A stretch of DNA of 64,000 bases from Lunularia cruciata (taxonomy: Eukaryota > Streptophyta > Marchantiopsida > Lunulariales > Lunulariaceae), in the NCBI GenBank assembly GCA_948567375.1, contig OX419755.1, positions 18,295,001 to 18,359,000 on the forward strand. Reading direction: 5' to 3'. The translations under genes were made by a program, and so were the position numbers. Under the pieces are notes generated by a model that had not been told where the DNA came from, made no database searches, and saw nothing but the letters and a program-made list of their open reading frames with translations. This document shows positions 23,632-32,369 of the stretch, piece by piece (within the stretch, counting starts at the first letter, position 1; each line of letters opens with the position of its first letter).

Positions 23632-24082
23632 TGTCACGCCATTTGTAGTTCCGCATCTAGATGCTCGGACACTGGAGTTCCAGTGATGGTAGTTAGAGTT
23701 ATTCTAGCTGTTTCTCAGGGACTACTTTCCGACGGTTAGATTTCGTGTTCGGGGCACTGACTTCACGGTGGGGCCCACCGTCACTTTGCACCGTTTGCAC
23801 CGTCGAGTGTGCCGTCAGCAGGACCGTTAGGGTTTTAGGGCTAGCTCGAGTCCAGGGGGTATAGTTTCGAAGTGAGCTCCAGAGAGCTCACTTCTCTGAT
23901 GTTGAGCCTTCGAGTTCCTGGCTATGGTGGACAGAGGCCGGCGAGCGTCACCTGGATTCTCTATGCTTGAGTGGGTGTGGCTTGATTGTAATCAGTGCCC
24001 AATTGTTGGCAGTTTATAGAGTGACAGATCAAGTACTGATCTGAGTTGAGTTGAGTTGAGAATGTTAAGCAATCTGATTACA
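23632..24082 (+). repeat. 5' LTR lacking its first 107 bases
   Basis: 23632-24080 matches 32988-33436 with 9 transitions and no gap. The first 107 bases of the 3' LTR (32881-32987) are absent here. The LTR would end with ATTACA at 24082. A GTTGA-type short repeat lies near the right end (about 24043-24060). Confidence 0.9.
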
Positions 24083-24100
24083 TCAGAGAAGTGAAGTCAG
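24083..24100 (+). other. Possible primer-binding site
   Basis: TCAGAGAAGTG follows the LTR end. ATCAGAG matches the core of the iMet site TGGTATCAGAGC, but the TGG start is missing. It is either a degenerate iMet site or a site for another tRNA. Confidence 0.4.
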
Positions 24101-25511
24101 GGGGAAATCGGGTGCAGGAACGTTGAGTGTTGGTGGTATCTCCAAGCTCGGTGGATCGTGGTAGCTCGATTCAGGTTCTGTGTTTCCCTAGTGTGCAGAA
24201 CTCGTGTAGTTGATGCAAATTTGGCAGTTAGGCGGACGGTGTGCAGAAGCGCTGGCCAAATTTCGAGCAAAGAAGAAGCAATTTTCGAGCAGTGTTGTGA
24301 TTTTGAGCTCAGGAGGTGAAGGCAGGACCAATTTGCTGCGAGTTGGGCTCAGAAAGTGAAATTGAAGGTGGAGTTGGAAAGCTCTTCTCATAAAATTGTG
24401 ATTTGGAAAAACCCGTTTTGTCAATTTGGCTCGAGTGGAAAGTTAGCGGGGGATTTGGCAGACATCCATCTTTAGGGTTTACGTCAGATTTTACGTCAGA
24501 TTTTGGGCCAGAATTGGAGGAGTTTCGCTGTTTGGCCAGATTTGGAGAACTTTCGCTAGTTTGGAGGAGTTTCGCAGATTTGGAGAAGTTTTGCCAATTT
24601 TGGAGGAGGTTCGAAGTGGCAACAAGAAAGGCCTCATTTGGCTGAATTTCGGCGTTTAGAGGCTTCGAAGGCCTAGAAGGGCCAGAAGGGCCAGCAAGCC
24701 AGCTTGCTGGCGTGAGGCTAGCTAGTTTAGTGTAGATCTTGGTCATTGGTTGGCAAAATCTGCCTTTCTTGCTAGATTGTGCGCAACAGGGTTTGACCCC
24801 TAGATCTCTTGTTCCTAGACTGGTGCCCTAGCCAACTGGTCCACCCTCACTTGTTGTCATAGTGACTGTGCCACTGTTATCTATACACATGTAGCTTTGG
24901 GTAGGAGAGGCAGTTTGATCCCATTCTTGGTGATCCTGGTAGCTTAGGACTTAGATACGAACTACTCTTATGTCAAATGCCAAATGGTGGCAGAGTCAGT
25001 CCCGTGTTGTGTTATGAGATGGAGGGTTTTTGTTTAGATTTCTTGTGATTGGATCCCCTCCATTCTCTGCTTCCTATTTGTGCACCACGTTTGTGTGAGG
25101 TGCCTTGACTTTTGAGCGTTGGTGCTCTGGTGTGCTCTCGGTGGTGAGGCTGGAGTGATGACCAGTCAGACTACCTTTGTTTCTCTCCGGTGAGGCAGGA
25201 AGTGATGACCTGCAGACCGTGAGAGTGCGTGTTATGATGGCATGTTACAAGTTGCCCTTCCCCTAGTGTAGTTATCTCGGTTAGAGTTACATTAGTGGGT
25301 GGTGTTTTAGTTGGTGTTGGCACGCGGTGGTGTTGGCACTTGGTGGGGCACTTGCGGTTGCGACTTGCTGTTGCAGTTGGTGGTTCGGGTTTGTTGGTGT
25401 GGTTACTTTGTCACGACGGAGTTCTTTGGAGATTCTAGAGGAGTTAGCCCTGCAGTACGCAGTGGGTTTACTCGGAGTGGTGCTCGGTATCAGCCTGTAT
25501 CTCAGGTCCCA
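24101..25511 (+). other. Long untranslated leader
   Basis: About 1.4 kb between the LTR and the first good gag ATG. It contains degenerate repeats of a TTTGGAGRARTTTCGC-like motif (about 24535-24615), a doubled ACGTCAGATTTT, a duplicated GTGAGGC...AGTGATGACC block (about 25144-25217), and an antisense tRNA-like segment. In-frame stop TAG at 25308 closes the gag frame upstream. Short open frames here look like leader uORFs rather than genes. Confidence 0.6.
24781..24850 (-). other. Degenerate tRNA-like sequence, antisense
   Basis: On the minus strand an A-box-like GACCAGTTGGCTAGGGCA is followed at normal spacing by CACCAGTCT, GAGATC and a B-box-like GGTCAAACCC. The layout resembles an elongator-Met or Ile-type tRNA, but the anticodon stem no longer pairs and the acceptor stem is poor. 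It is a relic, not a functional tRNA gene. Confidence 0.4.
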
Positions 25512-26441
25512 ATGAGGGAGGAGATTGACTCTGAGTTGGAGTTCGACACAGGAGCTGATTCAGTTGAGAGTGCACTTGGTGTGTCCGCACCGTTGTTGTG
25601 GGACATGGACGAGATTTATGGGGCCTCCAAAGGCCCTAGGCGTTACTCTGGTACAGTGGGTACCATTGAGTTGGATGACTTCATCCAGGAGTTTGATAGT
25701 TGGTGTGATCTGCAGCAGATGCGGAACCCGACTTTGTTCACACCCTTCATGGCATGGAAGGGGTTGTTTCAGCACTTGGAGGGTCCACCGATGGACGACT
25801 ACCATGAGTTCAGGAGAGCTCATTTGGAGGAGATTGAGTTATGGAGACAGTATTGGTCTCCACACTATGTCTCCATCACTTCAGGTTCGGTGGCCAGGAG
25901 TAGGTCGGCTGTACCTACGAGTTCTAGCTCGAGTAGTGTTGGTGGAGCTAGTGGAGGTGTACTAGCTGGAGATAGTGCTACTACGAGTGGAGGTACCGCT
26001 ACAGGAGGTGGTGTGGTACCGGGGTTTAACCCCATGGTTGAGTTCTTCCTATGTTTGAGGCAGAACTACCAGGGAGTGCGGACTGACAAGCTGAGGAGCT
26101 TGCAGGAGTTCCAGCGGAAGGCTGGAGAGAGCCTACGCGAGGCATACACTCGCATGAGGCGGCTGATCAGTTTCACTCAGGGAGTTACTGAGGCCCAAGC
26201 AGTCCAGTTTTGGTATGGGATACTGGATAGGGAGTTGCGACGTAGAGTTCGTGATGCTACGTTGTTGCAGGCTACTTCACCCACTTTGGCAGTAGTCTTT
26301 GGTTTGGCTGAGCGTATTGAGCTCAACATGGTGGAGGAGAGAGTGGTGACATCTGGATTTGGTAGAGAGACCTCATCCACGGTTGTGACTTCTTCTAGAG
26401 TGCAGCAGAGTGCACCACGCCCAGTTGGTTTTCGAGGATAG
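25512..26441 (+). CDS. Gag capsid region of the methyltransferase element
   Basis: The frame is open from 25311 after TAG at 25308; ATG 25512 is the first good start. The 309-codon product begins MREEIDSELEFDTGADS. A first helical block (about 25650-25860, TIELDDFIQEFDSWC) is followed by a Ser/Gly/Thr-rich linker. A retrotransposon-gag block then starts near 26040 (LRSLQEFQRKAGESLREAY, FWYGILDRELRRRV). It would form the capsid. TAG at 26439 ends it; the next 26 codons stay open to a second TAG at 26520, after which zinc knuckles follow in the same frame. The TAG-GGT-GGA context resembles gammaretroviral readthrough contexts, or the stops are mutations. Confidence 0.82.
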   Translation: MREEIDSELEFDTGADSVESALGVSAPLLWDMDEIYGASKGPRRYSGTVGTIELDDFIQEFDSWCDLQQMRNPTLFTPFMAWKGLFQHLEGPPMDDYHEFRRAHLEEIELWRQYWSPHYVSITSGSVARSRSAVPTSSSSSSVGGASGGVLAGDSATTSGGTATGGGVVPGFNPMVEFFLCLRQNYQGVRTDKLRSLQEFQRKAGESLREAYTRMRRLISFTQGVTEAQAVQFWYGILDRELRRRVRDATLLQATSPTLAVVFGLAERIELNMVEERVVTSGFGRETSSTVVTSSRVQQSAPRPVGFRG

Positions 26442-26525
26442 GGTGGACAGCCCAGATCCTATGGAGCGAGTGGAGGGCCTAGTGGAGTTAGACCCTTACC
26501 CTCATTTTCGGGTCAGCAGTAGCCA

Positions 26526-29500
26526 GTGAGTGGTGGTGTTGCTTGTTGGACTTGTGGTGGACCTCACCATAGGAGAGAGTGTACTCAGGGCAGCGGACCT
26601 GATACCTCTGGTGCATCACAGCCAGCACAGAGGCAGTGTGAGCACTGCCATAGATTTGGTCATACTAGTGACCGGTGTTTTGACCTACACCCGGAGTTAC
26701 GGAGTGGTAGGGCTGCTATGACAGGTAGTAGAGGAGCTCCAGTTCATGGAGGACGAGGTGGTAGAGGTGGTGGTAGAGGATCTACACCTAGTAGGGGTGC
26801 AGTACCTACCCTTACTTCTGACACAGCTATGGCTACTCGGATTGAGCAGTTGGAGCAGAGATTGGCTAGTATGGCTATTGCTCATAGGAGATCAGATTCG
26901 GGTGCTGAGGCTTCCACCTCATATGCTGGTGATAGAGATGCTTTGGACTTCATGTGCGGAGCAGCACAGGTGGATGCATCTGCAGCAGTGACTAGGAGTG
27001 CAGTACGTGCTCCAGAGCCTAGAGGAGCATCAGTGGAGTTGGACCCACAGAGAGGAGAGGTTGGGAGACAGGTCAGACTTCCCCAATCTTTCACGCTATC
27101 TGAGGCATTGCAGACGACATCCATGGTTCCTATACGTCCCAGTGCAGGTGTGGTAGGTGGTGATGGAGTACTTGATGGAGTACCTGCTAGTCAGCCACCT
27201 GCTACTACACAGACTGAGTCTAGCATGATGTTGGGGGCGGCTCAGCTGATTATGCGGCATCCCTTATTTTCAACCAGTGATATGTTTACATTGGGAGTGG
27301 ACCCAGCCCCAGTGTTCCGGTTGGCTGCCACGTTGTGTGAGAGTAGGGATGGTGCAGTTCCTACTACTAGAGCAGAGGTGGTTGGTAGTGGAGCTGACTT
27401 GGTTGAGGAGCATGGGATCCGTTCAACGACCAGTGGTTTATGGCAGGCAGCAGCGGCTAGACTGGAGGAGTTGCCAGCTAGACCGGCCTTTGAGAGAGCG
27501 CGGTTTACACCTGGTGTTGTCCTATTGGATAACCAGAGGGGGATCTTTTGTTTGGTAGGACCTTCAGGGAAGGTCTATACACCACAGAGAGTCTTGTTAG
27601 ACTCTGGTGCGCAGCCCCTTATGTTGGGGAAGGCTGCAGTTGTTGGTCTGGAGTTACGGAAGACCGATGTGGAGAGGTGTCCATTTCAGATCCAGACATC
27701 TCTTGGTGGTGGTTCGACACAGTACATCACACGTGGAGAGCTTGTTGTCCAGGTTCAGCCTGGTCATCCGACTGATAGCTCGGTGGTGAGAGCTCAGGCT
27801 ATTGCGATGATAGCTGAGTCCTATGATGTGCTAGTTGGGGGAGCAGTGTTATACCCTATGGGTTTCAGTATTGACTATTGGGAGGAGACAGCCTCTTATA
27901 GACCAGGTTGGCAGTCTGGTGAGGGACGGGTATGTCGCCTACCAGTACGCTTCAGTAGTGGCAGTCTTGGCTCACTACAGTCCGGGACCATGGCAGCATC
28001 AGTTTTGGCTTTCAGCGGTGCAGTTACTTGGCCTGGTGACTTGTTGGAGGGGAACGCCCATGCAGAGGATACTCCAATACCAGAGGAGATCACTTGGCTA
28101 TGGAGTACGAGTGGGATTGTTCCATCCACCTTGGATGTTCCATTGTGGAGTTCAGAGGAGGCATTGCAGCAGCATGCAGATCAGTTGGTGCAGCAGGCTT
28201 GGAGTGGAGCCTTCGTACCATCAGGGGATGAGTGTGAGGATGAGCCTCCAGAGGCGATTGCTTTGACACCTCTGGATACCAAACTCATTGCTTGGCAGTA
28301 TCCAGTAGAGGGGATATGCCTATTGGAGTTGTTTGGTGGGATCAGCACCGGACTAGCTGCGGTATTACAGGCGGGTATCCGAGTACAGAGGTACTTGTAT
28401 GTAGAGAGAGATGAGACTGCTAGGCGAGTCTCTCTACATCATGTGGCACACTTGGCTTATCGGTATCCGGAGTTATTACCGATGTCAGCAGTCAGAGGTT
28501 ACCAGAAGGCCTTACCAGGAGACATTTCCTTACTGGGGGCGCATGACCTAGAGAGACATGGGCCTGTTCACTTGGTGATTTCTGGATGGCCATGTCAGGG
28601 ACATACACGTGCGGGCCGCGGTTTGGGTCTTCAGGATCCTCGTTCTGGTGTGTTTTGGGAGATGTTACGGATACTACGACATCTCCAGGTTCATCAGTCT
28701 GTTTCTCCAGCTTACCTTTTGGAGAACGTTCCATTGATGGGTGATTCTCGCACTAGAGTGGTGGCAAGTACACATCAGGTCCATTCATGGATGGGACTTG
28801 CTGTATTGTTAGATGCAGCCAGAGTGGGATCACGGGCTCATCGTCTTCGTCTTTGGTGGACAAACCTCTTACCCAGAGAGGTTCTACAGCGTGCTTATGA
28901 TGGGATTCAGCGACTGGACCACATTCTTGTTGATGATATCTTGGATGTTGGGCGTCAGTCTCAGACAGTGGTAGTGGCTGATAGGTCACCCATGGCAGTG
29001 GTGAACCTAGTTGGACAGCCTAGAGCTGCATTTCCCACACTCATGAGTTTCCCAGGCTCTCATGCTTTTCGAGAGGGAGGACCTGGACTTGTTTGGGACT
29101 CACAGTTACAGCAGTTGGTGGAGCCCAATGCTGATGAGAGAGAGCGGGCGATGGGTTTTCGCACCGGTATTACCGTTGTTCCAGCAGTGTCAGAGGCATC
29201 CAGGCGTCAGGTGTTAGGTCAGGCTATGGACCTGAACTGTTTGACCTGGATTGTGAGCCTTGGTTTGGCAGAGCAGCGTAGGATGCGCTTGATAGGCATC
29301 ACCACTCGGACACTTGTGAGCCCTGTGCCTATCGAGACGATTCAGGCACATGCTGGAGGCGATGGACCGAGTGGACATGGTATTCTTGGGACACATCCAG
29401 TAGCTACTAGGGAGAGTGGTCTACTTGGAGTCCATCCAGGTGAGCGTGGGCTACTTGGATTACACCCTTGGTCCACATGGGATGCAGCCAGAGGACGTAT

Positions 29501-29597
29501 GGAGCTTGCAGCCAGAGTGGAGGGAGTTTTTCACACAGAGGTTGGGACCTCTAGTGGTCGGGAGCATGACACCATTGCTCCCAAGGGCCCAGTATAG
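26526..29597 (+). CDS. Nucleocapsid-protease-DNA methyltransferase polyprotein segment
   Basis: An uninterrupted frame of 1,023 codons, in phase with gag before it and RT after it. Residues 7-19 and 38-51 are zinc knuckles (CWTCGGPHHRREC; CEHCHRFGHTSDRC), followed by a Gly/Arg-rich stretch. Protease is at about 350-480 (LLDSG at 357-361; YDVLVGGAVLYPMG). A C5 methyltransferase spans about 595-915: motif I LLELFGG (598-604), motif IV GWPCQG with catalytic Cys690, motif VI ENV (733-735), motif VIII RAHRLRLWW, motif IX ERERAMGF (871-878), motif X RRQVLGQAM (from 893). The order I-IV-VI-VIII-IX-X and the ERxxGF/RQxLG endings are DNMT3-like, not the permuted plant DRM order. It should methylate cytosine using S-adenosylmethionine. 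All key residues are present. Confidence 0.93.
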   Translation: MSGGVACWTCGGPHHRRECTQGSGPDTSGASQPAQRQCEHCHRFGHTSDRCFDLHPELRSGRAAMTGSRGAPVHGGRGGRGGGRGSTPSRGAVPTLTSDTAMATRIEQLEQRLASMAIAHRRSDSGAEASTSYAGDRDALDFMCGAAQVDASAAVTRSAVRAPEPRGASVELDPQRGEVGRQVRLPQSFTLSEALQTTSMVPIRPSAGVVGGDGVLDGVPASQPPATTQTESSMMLGAAQLIMRHPLFSTSDMFTLGVDPAPVFRLAATLCESRDGAVPTTRAEVVGSGADLVEEHGIRSTTSGLWQAAAARLEELPARPAFERARFTPGVVLLDNQRGIFCLVGPSGKVYTPQRVLLDSGAQPLMLGKAAVVGLELRKTDVERCPFQIQTSLGGGSTQYITRGELVVQVQPGHPTDSSVVRAQAIAMIAESYDVLVGGAVLYPMGFSIDYWEETASYRPGWQSGEGRVCRLPVRFSSGSLGSLQSGTMAASVLAFSGAVTWPGDLLEGNAHAEDTPIPEEITWLWSTSGIVPSTLDVPLWSSEEALQQHADQLVQQAWSGAFVPSGDECEDEPPEAIALTPLDTKLIAWQYPVEGICLLELFGGISTGLAAVLQAGIRVQRYLYVERDETARRVSLHHVAHLAYRYPELLPMSAVRGYQKALPGDISLLGAHDLERHGPVHLVISGWPCQGHTRAGRGLGLQDPRSGVFWEMLRILRHLQVHQSVSPAYLLENVPLMGDSRTRVVASTHQVHSWMGLAVLLDAARVGSRAHRLRLWWTNLLPREVLQRAYDGIQRLDHILVDDILDVGRQSQTVVVADRSPMAVVNLVGQPRAAFPTLMSFPGSHAFREGGPGLVWDSQLQQLVEPNADERERAMGFRTGITVVPAVSEASRRQVLGQAMDLNCLTWIVSLGLAEQRRMRLIGITTRTLVSPVPIETIQAHAGGDGPSGHGILGTHPVATRESGLLGVHPGERGLLGLHPWSTWDAARGRMELAARVEGVFHTEVGTSSGREHDTIAPKGPV

Positions 29598-29603
29598 CAG
29601 CCA
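29595..29603 (+). promoter_or_regulatory. Possible stop-codon readthrough signal
   Basis: The stop between methyltransferase and RT reads TAG-CAG-CCA, which fits the UAG-CAR-YYA context that directs readthrough in tobamoviruses. The frame stays open for 36 codons before the recognisable RT. A chance match or simple mutation is possible. Confidence 0.4.
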
Positions 29604-29705
29604 GTCAGTACGTCTTCCACTCCTACTACAGTTACAGAGGATACTTGGGAGCCAGATCTTGGACCCAAGCTTACTGGAGAGGAAAGACGGAGGGTTTGGA
29701 GGTTC

Positions 29706-31427
29706 TTGAGGAGTCACACGAGTTGTTTTGCCTTCAGTATGAAGGATTTGGGTGCTCTGAAGGGACCTGGTATACGGATTGAGCTGACTAGCGACACACC
29801 TATTTTCCGACGTCCTTATCGATATAGTGAGATGGAGAGGACATTGATTCAGAGCCGGAGTAGTGACCTTTTTGAGGCTGGTTTGGTGGAGATTTCACAT
29901 GGAGAGTATGCATCAGCGACAGTGATGCCAGCCAAGAAGGATATGCATGGCAACTATACAGATAGGCGGATGTGTGGAGATTACCGTCCTATCAACCGAC
30001 AGACCAGGGCTTATCGGTATGCCATGCCTACACCGGAGGAGATTTTTGATGCGATTGGGCATGCAAAGGTCTTCAGTACTTTGGATCTTCGAGCGGGATA
30101 TCATCAGTTGCCGATCAGGGAGGAAGATAAGTCCAAGACAACATTTTGGGCTATTGATCCTCACGGCAAGGATGTGTTATATCAGTGGAGATTCTTACCA
30201 TTTGGGTTGAAGAATGCTCCTGCTGAGTTCCAGAGGGTCATGGATAGGATCCTAGCTGGACTGGAATTTGCTCGGTGCTATATTGATGACATTTTGGTGT
30301 ATAGCACTACTGTGGAGGAGCATGAGAGACAGTTGTTGGAGGTGTTTGAGAGGTTGAGATCTCATGGACTCAAATTACATCCTGGGAAGTGTAGGTTCTT
30401 CCATGAGCAGGTTGAGTATTTGGGTCACACTATCTACCCCGGAGGACTTGGTGTTCAGCAGACCAAGGTGGAGGCTATTGCACGTATTCCTCAGCCTACG
30501 GATGTGAGCAGAGTGCGAGCATTCCTTGGGTTGGCAAACTTCTATCGCCGCTATGTTAGAGGATTTAGTGCCATTGCCAAGGCCTTGACGAAGCTGACCA
30601 AGCTTACACAGGAGTGGTGTTGGGGAGATGAGCAGGAGAGAGCTTTTGTAGAGCTCAAGGAGAGGTTGATATCTGCTCCTATTTTGAGGAGACCGATCAG
30701 GGGACGACCATTTCAGGTTCACACTGATTGGAGTATGTTGGGGCTTGGAGCGATGCTCACCCAGCATGATGATGAGGAGAAGGAGTTTGTGGTGGCCTAT
30801 GCTAGTCGCTCCAACAATTCAGCGGAGGCGAAGTATAGTTCATATGAGGGAGAGTGCTTGGTAGCAGTTTGGGCAGTAGCACATTTCCGATGTTACCTAT
30901 TTGGTAACCCCTTCACTCTCATCACTGATCATCAGCCGCTGAAGTGGTTGATGGAGTCCGACAAGCTTTCAGGGAAGCTTGCACGATGGGCTCTGATTTT
31001 ACAGGAGTATGATTTCACGGTTGTTCACAGACCTGGAGTGGTGAACCGTGATGCAGATGGGTTGAGTAGAAACCCATGTCCTAGCCAGCAGGATCAGACC
31101 GGAGCACGTTGGCATGGTGAGACAGATGAGGAGATGGTGCCAGGTTGGCATGCATCGGCTTTTCTGTGTATATTTGCAGAGACTTTGGTGGTATCTCTCT
31201 CAGCGCATACAGGAGGAGTTATTGAGGTCACAGATCCAGAGAGTGAAGATATTGGTACAGTTCAGCGAGACATTCATGATGATGTCTTAGTGATGGACTA
31301 TCTTCGCACTGGTGTTGTGGGTGGCACAGTTGGGGCCAAGGAGAGAGACCGTGTTCTTCAGCGGGCCAGACGGTTCAGATTGGAGGGTAGACACCTTTTG
31401 CGTGTATGGGAGGATGGTAGAGTGTGA
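29706..31427 (+). CDS. Reverse transcriptase and RNase H
   Basis: The frame is open from 29598 without a break and has no obvious own start. RT: first catalytic region FSTLDLRAGYHQLPI (near 30075), RFLPFGLKNAPAEFQRVMD, active site YIDD at residues 192-195 counted from 29706, then the thumb (HPGKCRFFHEQVEYLGH) and connection (LANFYRRYVRGFS). RNase H: HTDWS (Asp at 30726), YEGEC (Glu at 30852), TDHQPL and NRDADGLSR, all four acidic positions present. It copies element RNA and removes the template. The frame ends at TGA 31425-31427; ten open codons later the integrase begins in the same frame. A YIDD site replaces the commoner gypsy YLDD/FLDD. Confidence 0.95.
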   Translation: MRSHTSCFAFSMKDLGALKGPGIRIELTSDTPIFRRPYRYSEMERTLIQSRSSDLFEAGLVEISHGEYASATVMPAKKDMHGNYTDRRMCGDYRPINRQTRAYRYAMPTPEEIFDAIGHAKVFSTLDLRAGYHQLPIREEDKSKTTFWAIDPHGKDVLYQWRFLPFGLKNAPAEFQRVMDRILAGLEFARCYIDDILVYSTTVEEHERQLLEVFERLRSHGLKLHPGKCRFFHEQVEYLGHTIYPGGLGVQQTKVEAIARIPQPTDVSRVRAFLGLANFYRRYVRGFSAIAKALTKLTKLTQEWCWGDEQERAFVELKERLISAPILRRPIRGRPFQVHTDWSMLGLGAMLTQHDDEEKEFVVAYASRSNNSAEAKYSSYEGECLVAVWAVAHFRCYLFGNPFTLITDHQPLKWLMESDKLSGKLARWALILQEYDFTVVHRPGVVNRDADGLSRNPCPSQQDQTGARWHGETDEEMVPGWHASAFLCIFAETLVVSLSAHTGGVIEVTDPESEDIGTVQRDIHDDVLVMDYLRTGVVGGTVGAKERDRVLQRARRFRLEGRHLLRVWEDGRV

Positions 31428-31457
31428 GTAGTACCACTTCCATCACAGAGACCACAG

Positions 31458-32369
31458 TTGGTCCATCATGCTCATGAGGAGCTAGGACATTTTGGAGTAA
31501 AGCGTACATATAGCTTACTCCAGAGTCATTATTGGTGGTGCGGTATGCAGACCGAGGTACAGCAGTTTGTTGCCAGATGTGTGGTTTGTGACCGAGTTAG
31601 AGCATCATTCAATGCTCCTACGCCACAGTTACACCCATTACCTATCATGGGATTGGGTTACCGTTGGAGTTTGGACTTTGCCAGACCTTTACCGCTGACT
31701 GTGAGACATCATTGGTATGTTTTGGTGATGGTGGAGCACTTCTCCAAGTGGATTGAGTTGGTGGCACTTCCTGACAAGTCTAGTGAAGGGACAGCTTACT
31801 CGTTCCTGGATCGAGTTCTTAGTCATTTTGGTGCACCAGCTGAGGTTTTGACTGATCAGGGTACAGAGTTCTTGGGAGAGTTTCAGGTCTTGTGTGACAA
31901 GGCTTTGATTGATCATCGTACTACATCCCGAGATCACCCTGAGGCAGATGGCTTAGCAGAGAGAGTGGTTCAGACGGTGAAGAGAGGATTGCGAAAGTAT
32001 GGTTTGCAGAGAGGCCACTTGGGAGATTGGGATCTCCAGTTACCTTGGTTGGCCATGGGCTATTGGTTCAGCCGGCAAGCCTCCTTAGCATCCTTCTCTC
32101 CATACTTTCTACTCTATGGACGAGATCCAGATTTACCTGCAGCCATTCGTCGAGATGCTACTGTAGTTTTGGACTTGGATGACCCTGATGTATGGATGAG
32201 CGCATGTTCTCAACGGGCAGAGATCTTTCAGAGAGTGATGCCGATGGCCTTCGAGAACTTGGCAATTGCTCAGCATAGAGATACTTTACGCTATGCTACC
32301 ATTCGAGGAGGAGGTTATAGACCCTCGATCCGTCGATTTCATCCAAGCGACTATATATATCTACAGTAG
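31458..32369 (+). CDS. Integrase, DD35E
   Basis: Open from 31428 in the same frame as RT. The HHCC zinc module has HAHEELGHFGVKRTY and CVVCDRV. The core acidic residues counted from 31458 are Asp73 (WSLDFA), Asp133 (LTDQGTEF) and Glu168 (DGLAERVV), exactly 35 apart for the last pair, so the catalytic triad is intact. The text DHPEADGLAERVVQTVKRG differs from the YHPQTDGQT of the chromodomain families here, which indicates another gypsy lineage. The frame stops at TAG 32367 after YIYLQ; the remaining C-terminal domain and PHD finger continue in phase. Confidence 0.93.
   Translation: MVHHAHEELGHFGVKRTYSLLQSHYWWCGMQTEVQQFVARCVVCDRVRASFNAPTPQLHPLPIMGLGYRWSLDFARPLPLTVRHHWYVLVMVEHFSKWIELVALPDKSSEGTAYSFLDRVLSHFGAPAEVLTDQGTEFLGEFQVLCDKALIDHRTTSRDHPEADGLAERVVQTVKRGLRKYGLQRGHLGDWDLQLPWLAMGYWFSRQASLASFSPYFLLYGRDPDLPAAIRRDATVVLDLDDPDVWMSACSQRAEIFQRVMPMAFENLAIAQHRDTLRYATIRGGGYRPSIRRFHPSDYIYLQ

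Noticed and set aside
24403-24645. 80-codon open frame in the leader as an extra element gene
   Set aside because: Its sequence is built from degenerate short repeats and has no domain; most likely untranslated leader.
28300-29270. Methyltransferase as a host gene that merely neighbours a retroelement
   Set aside because: It is in one uninterrupted frame with zinc knuckles and protease and in phase with RT, inside the LTR-bounded unit.
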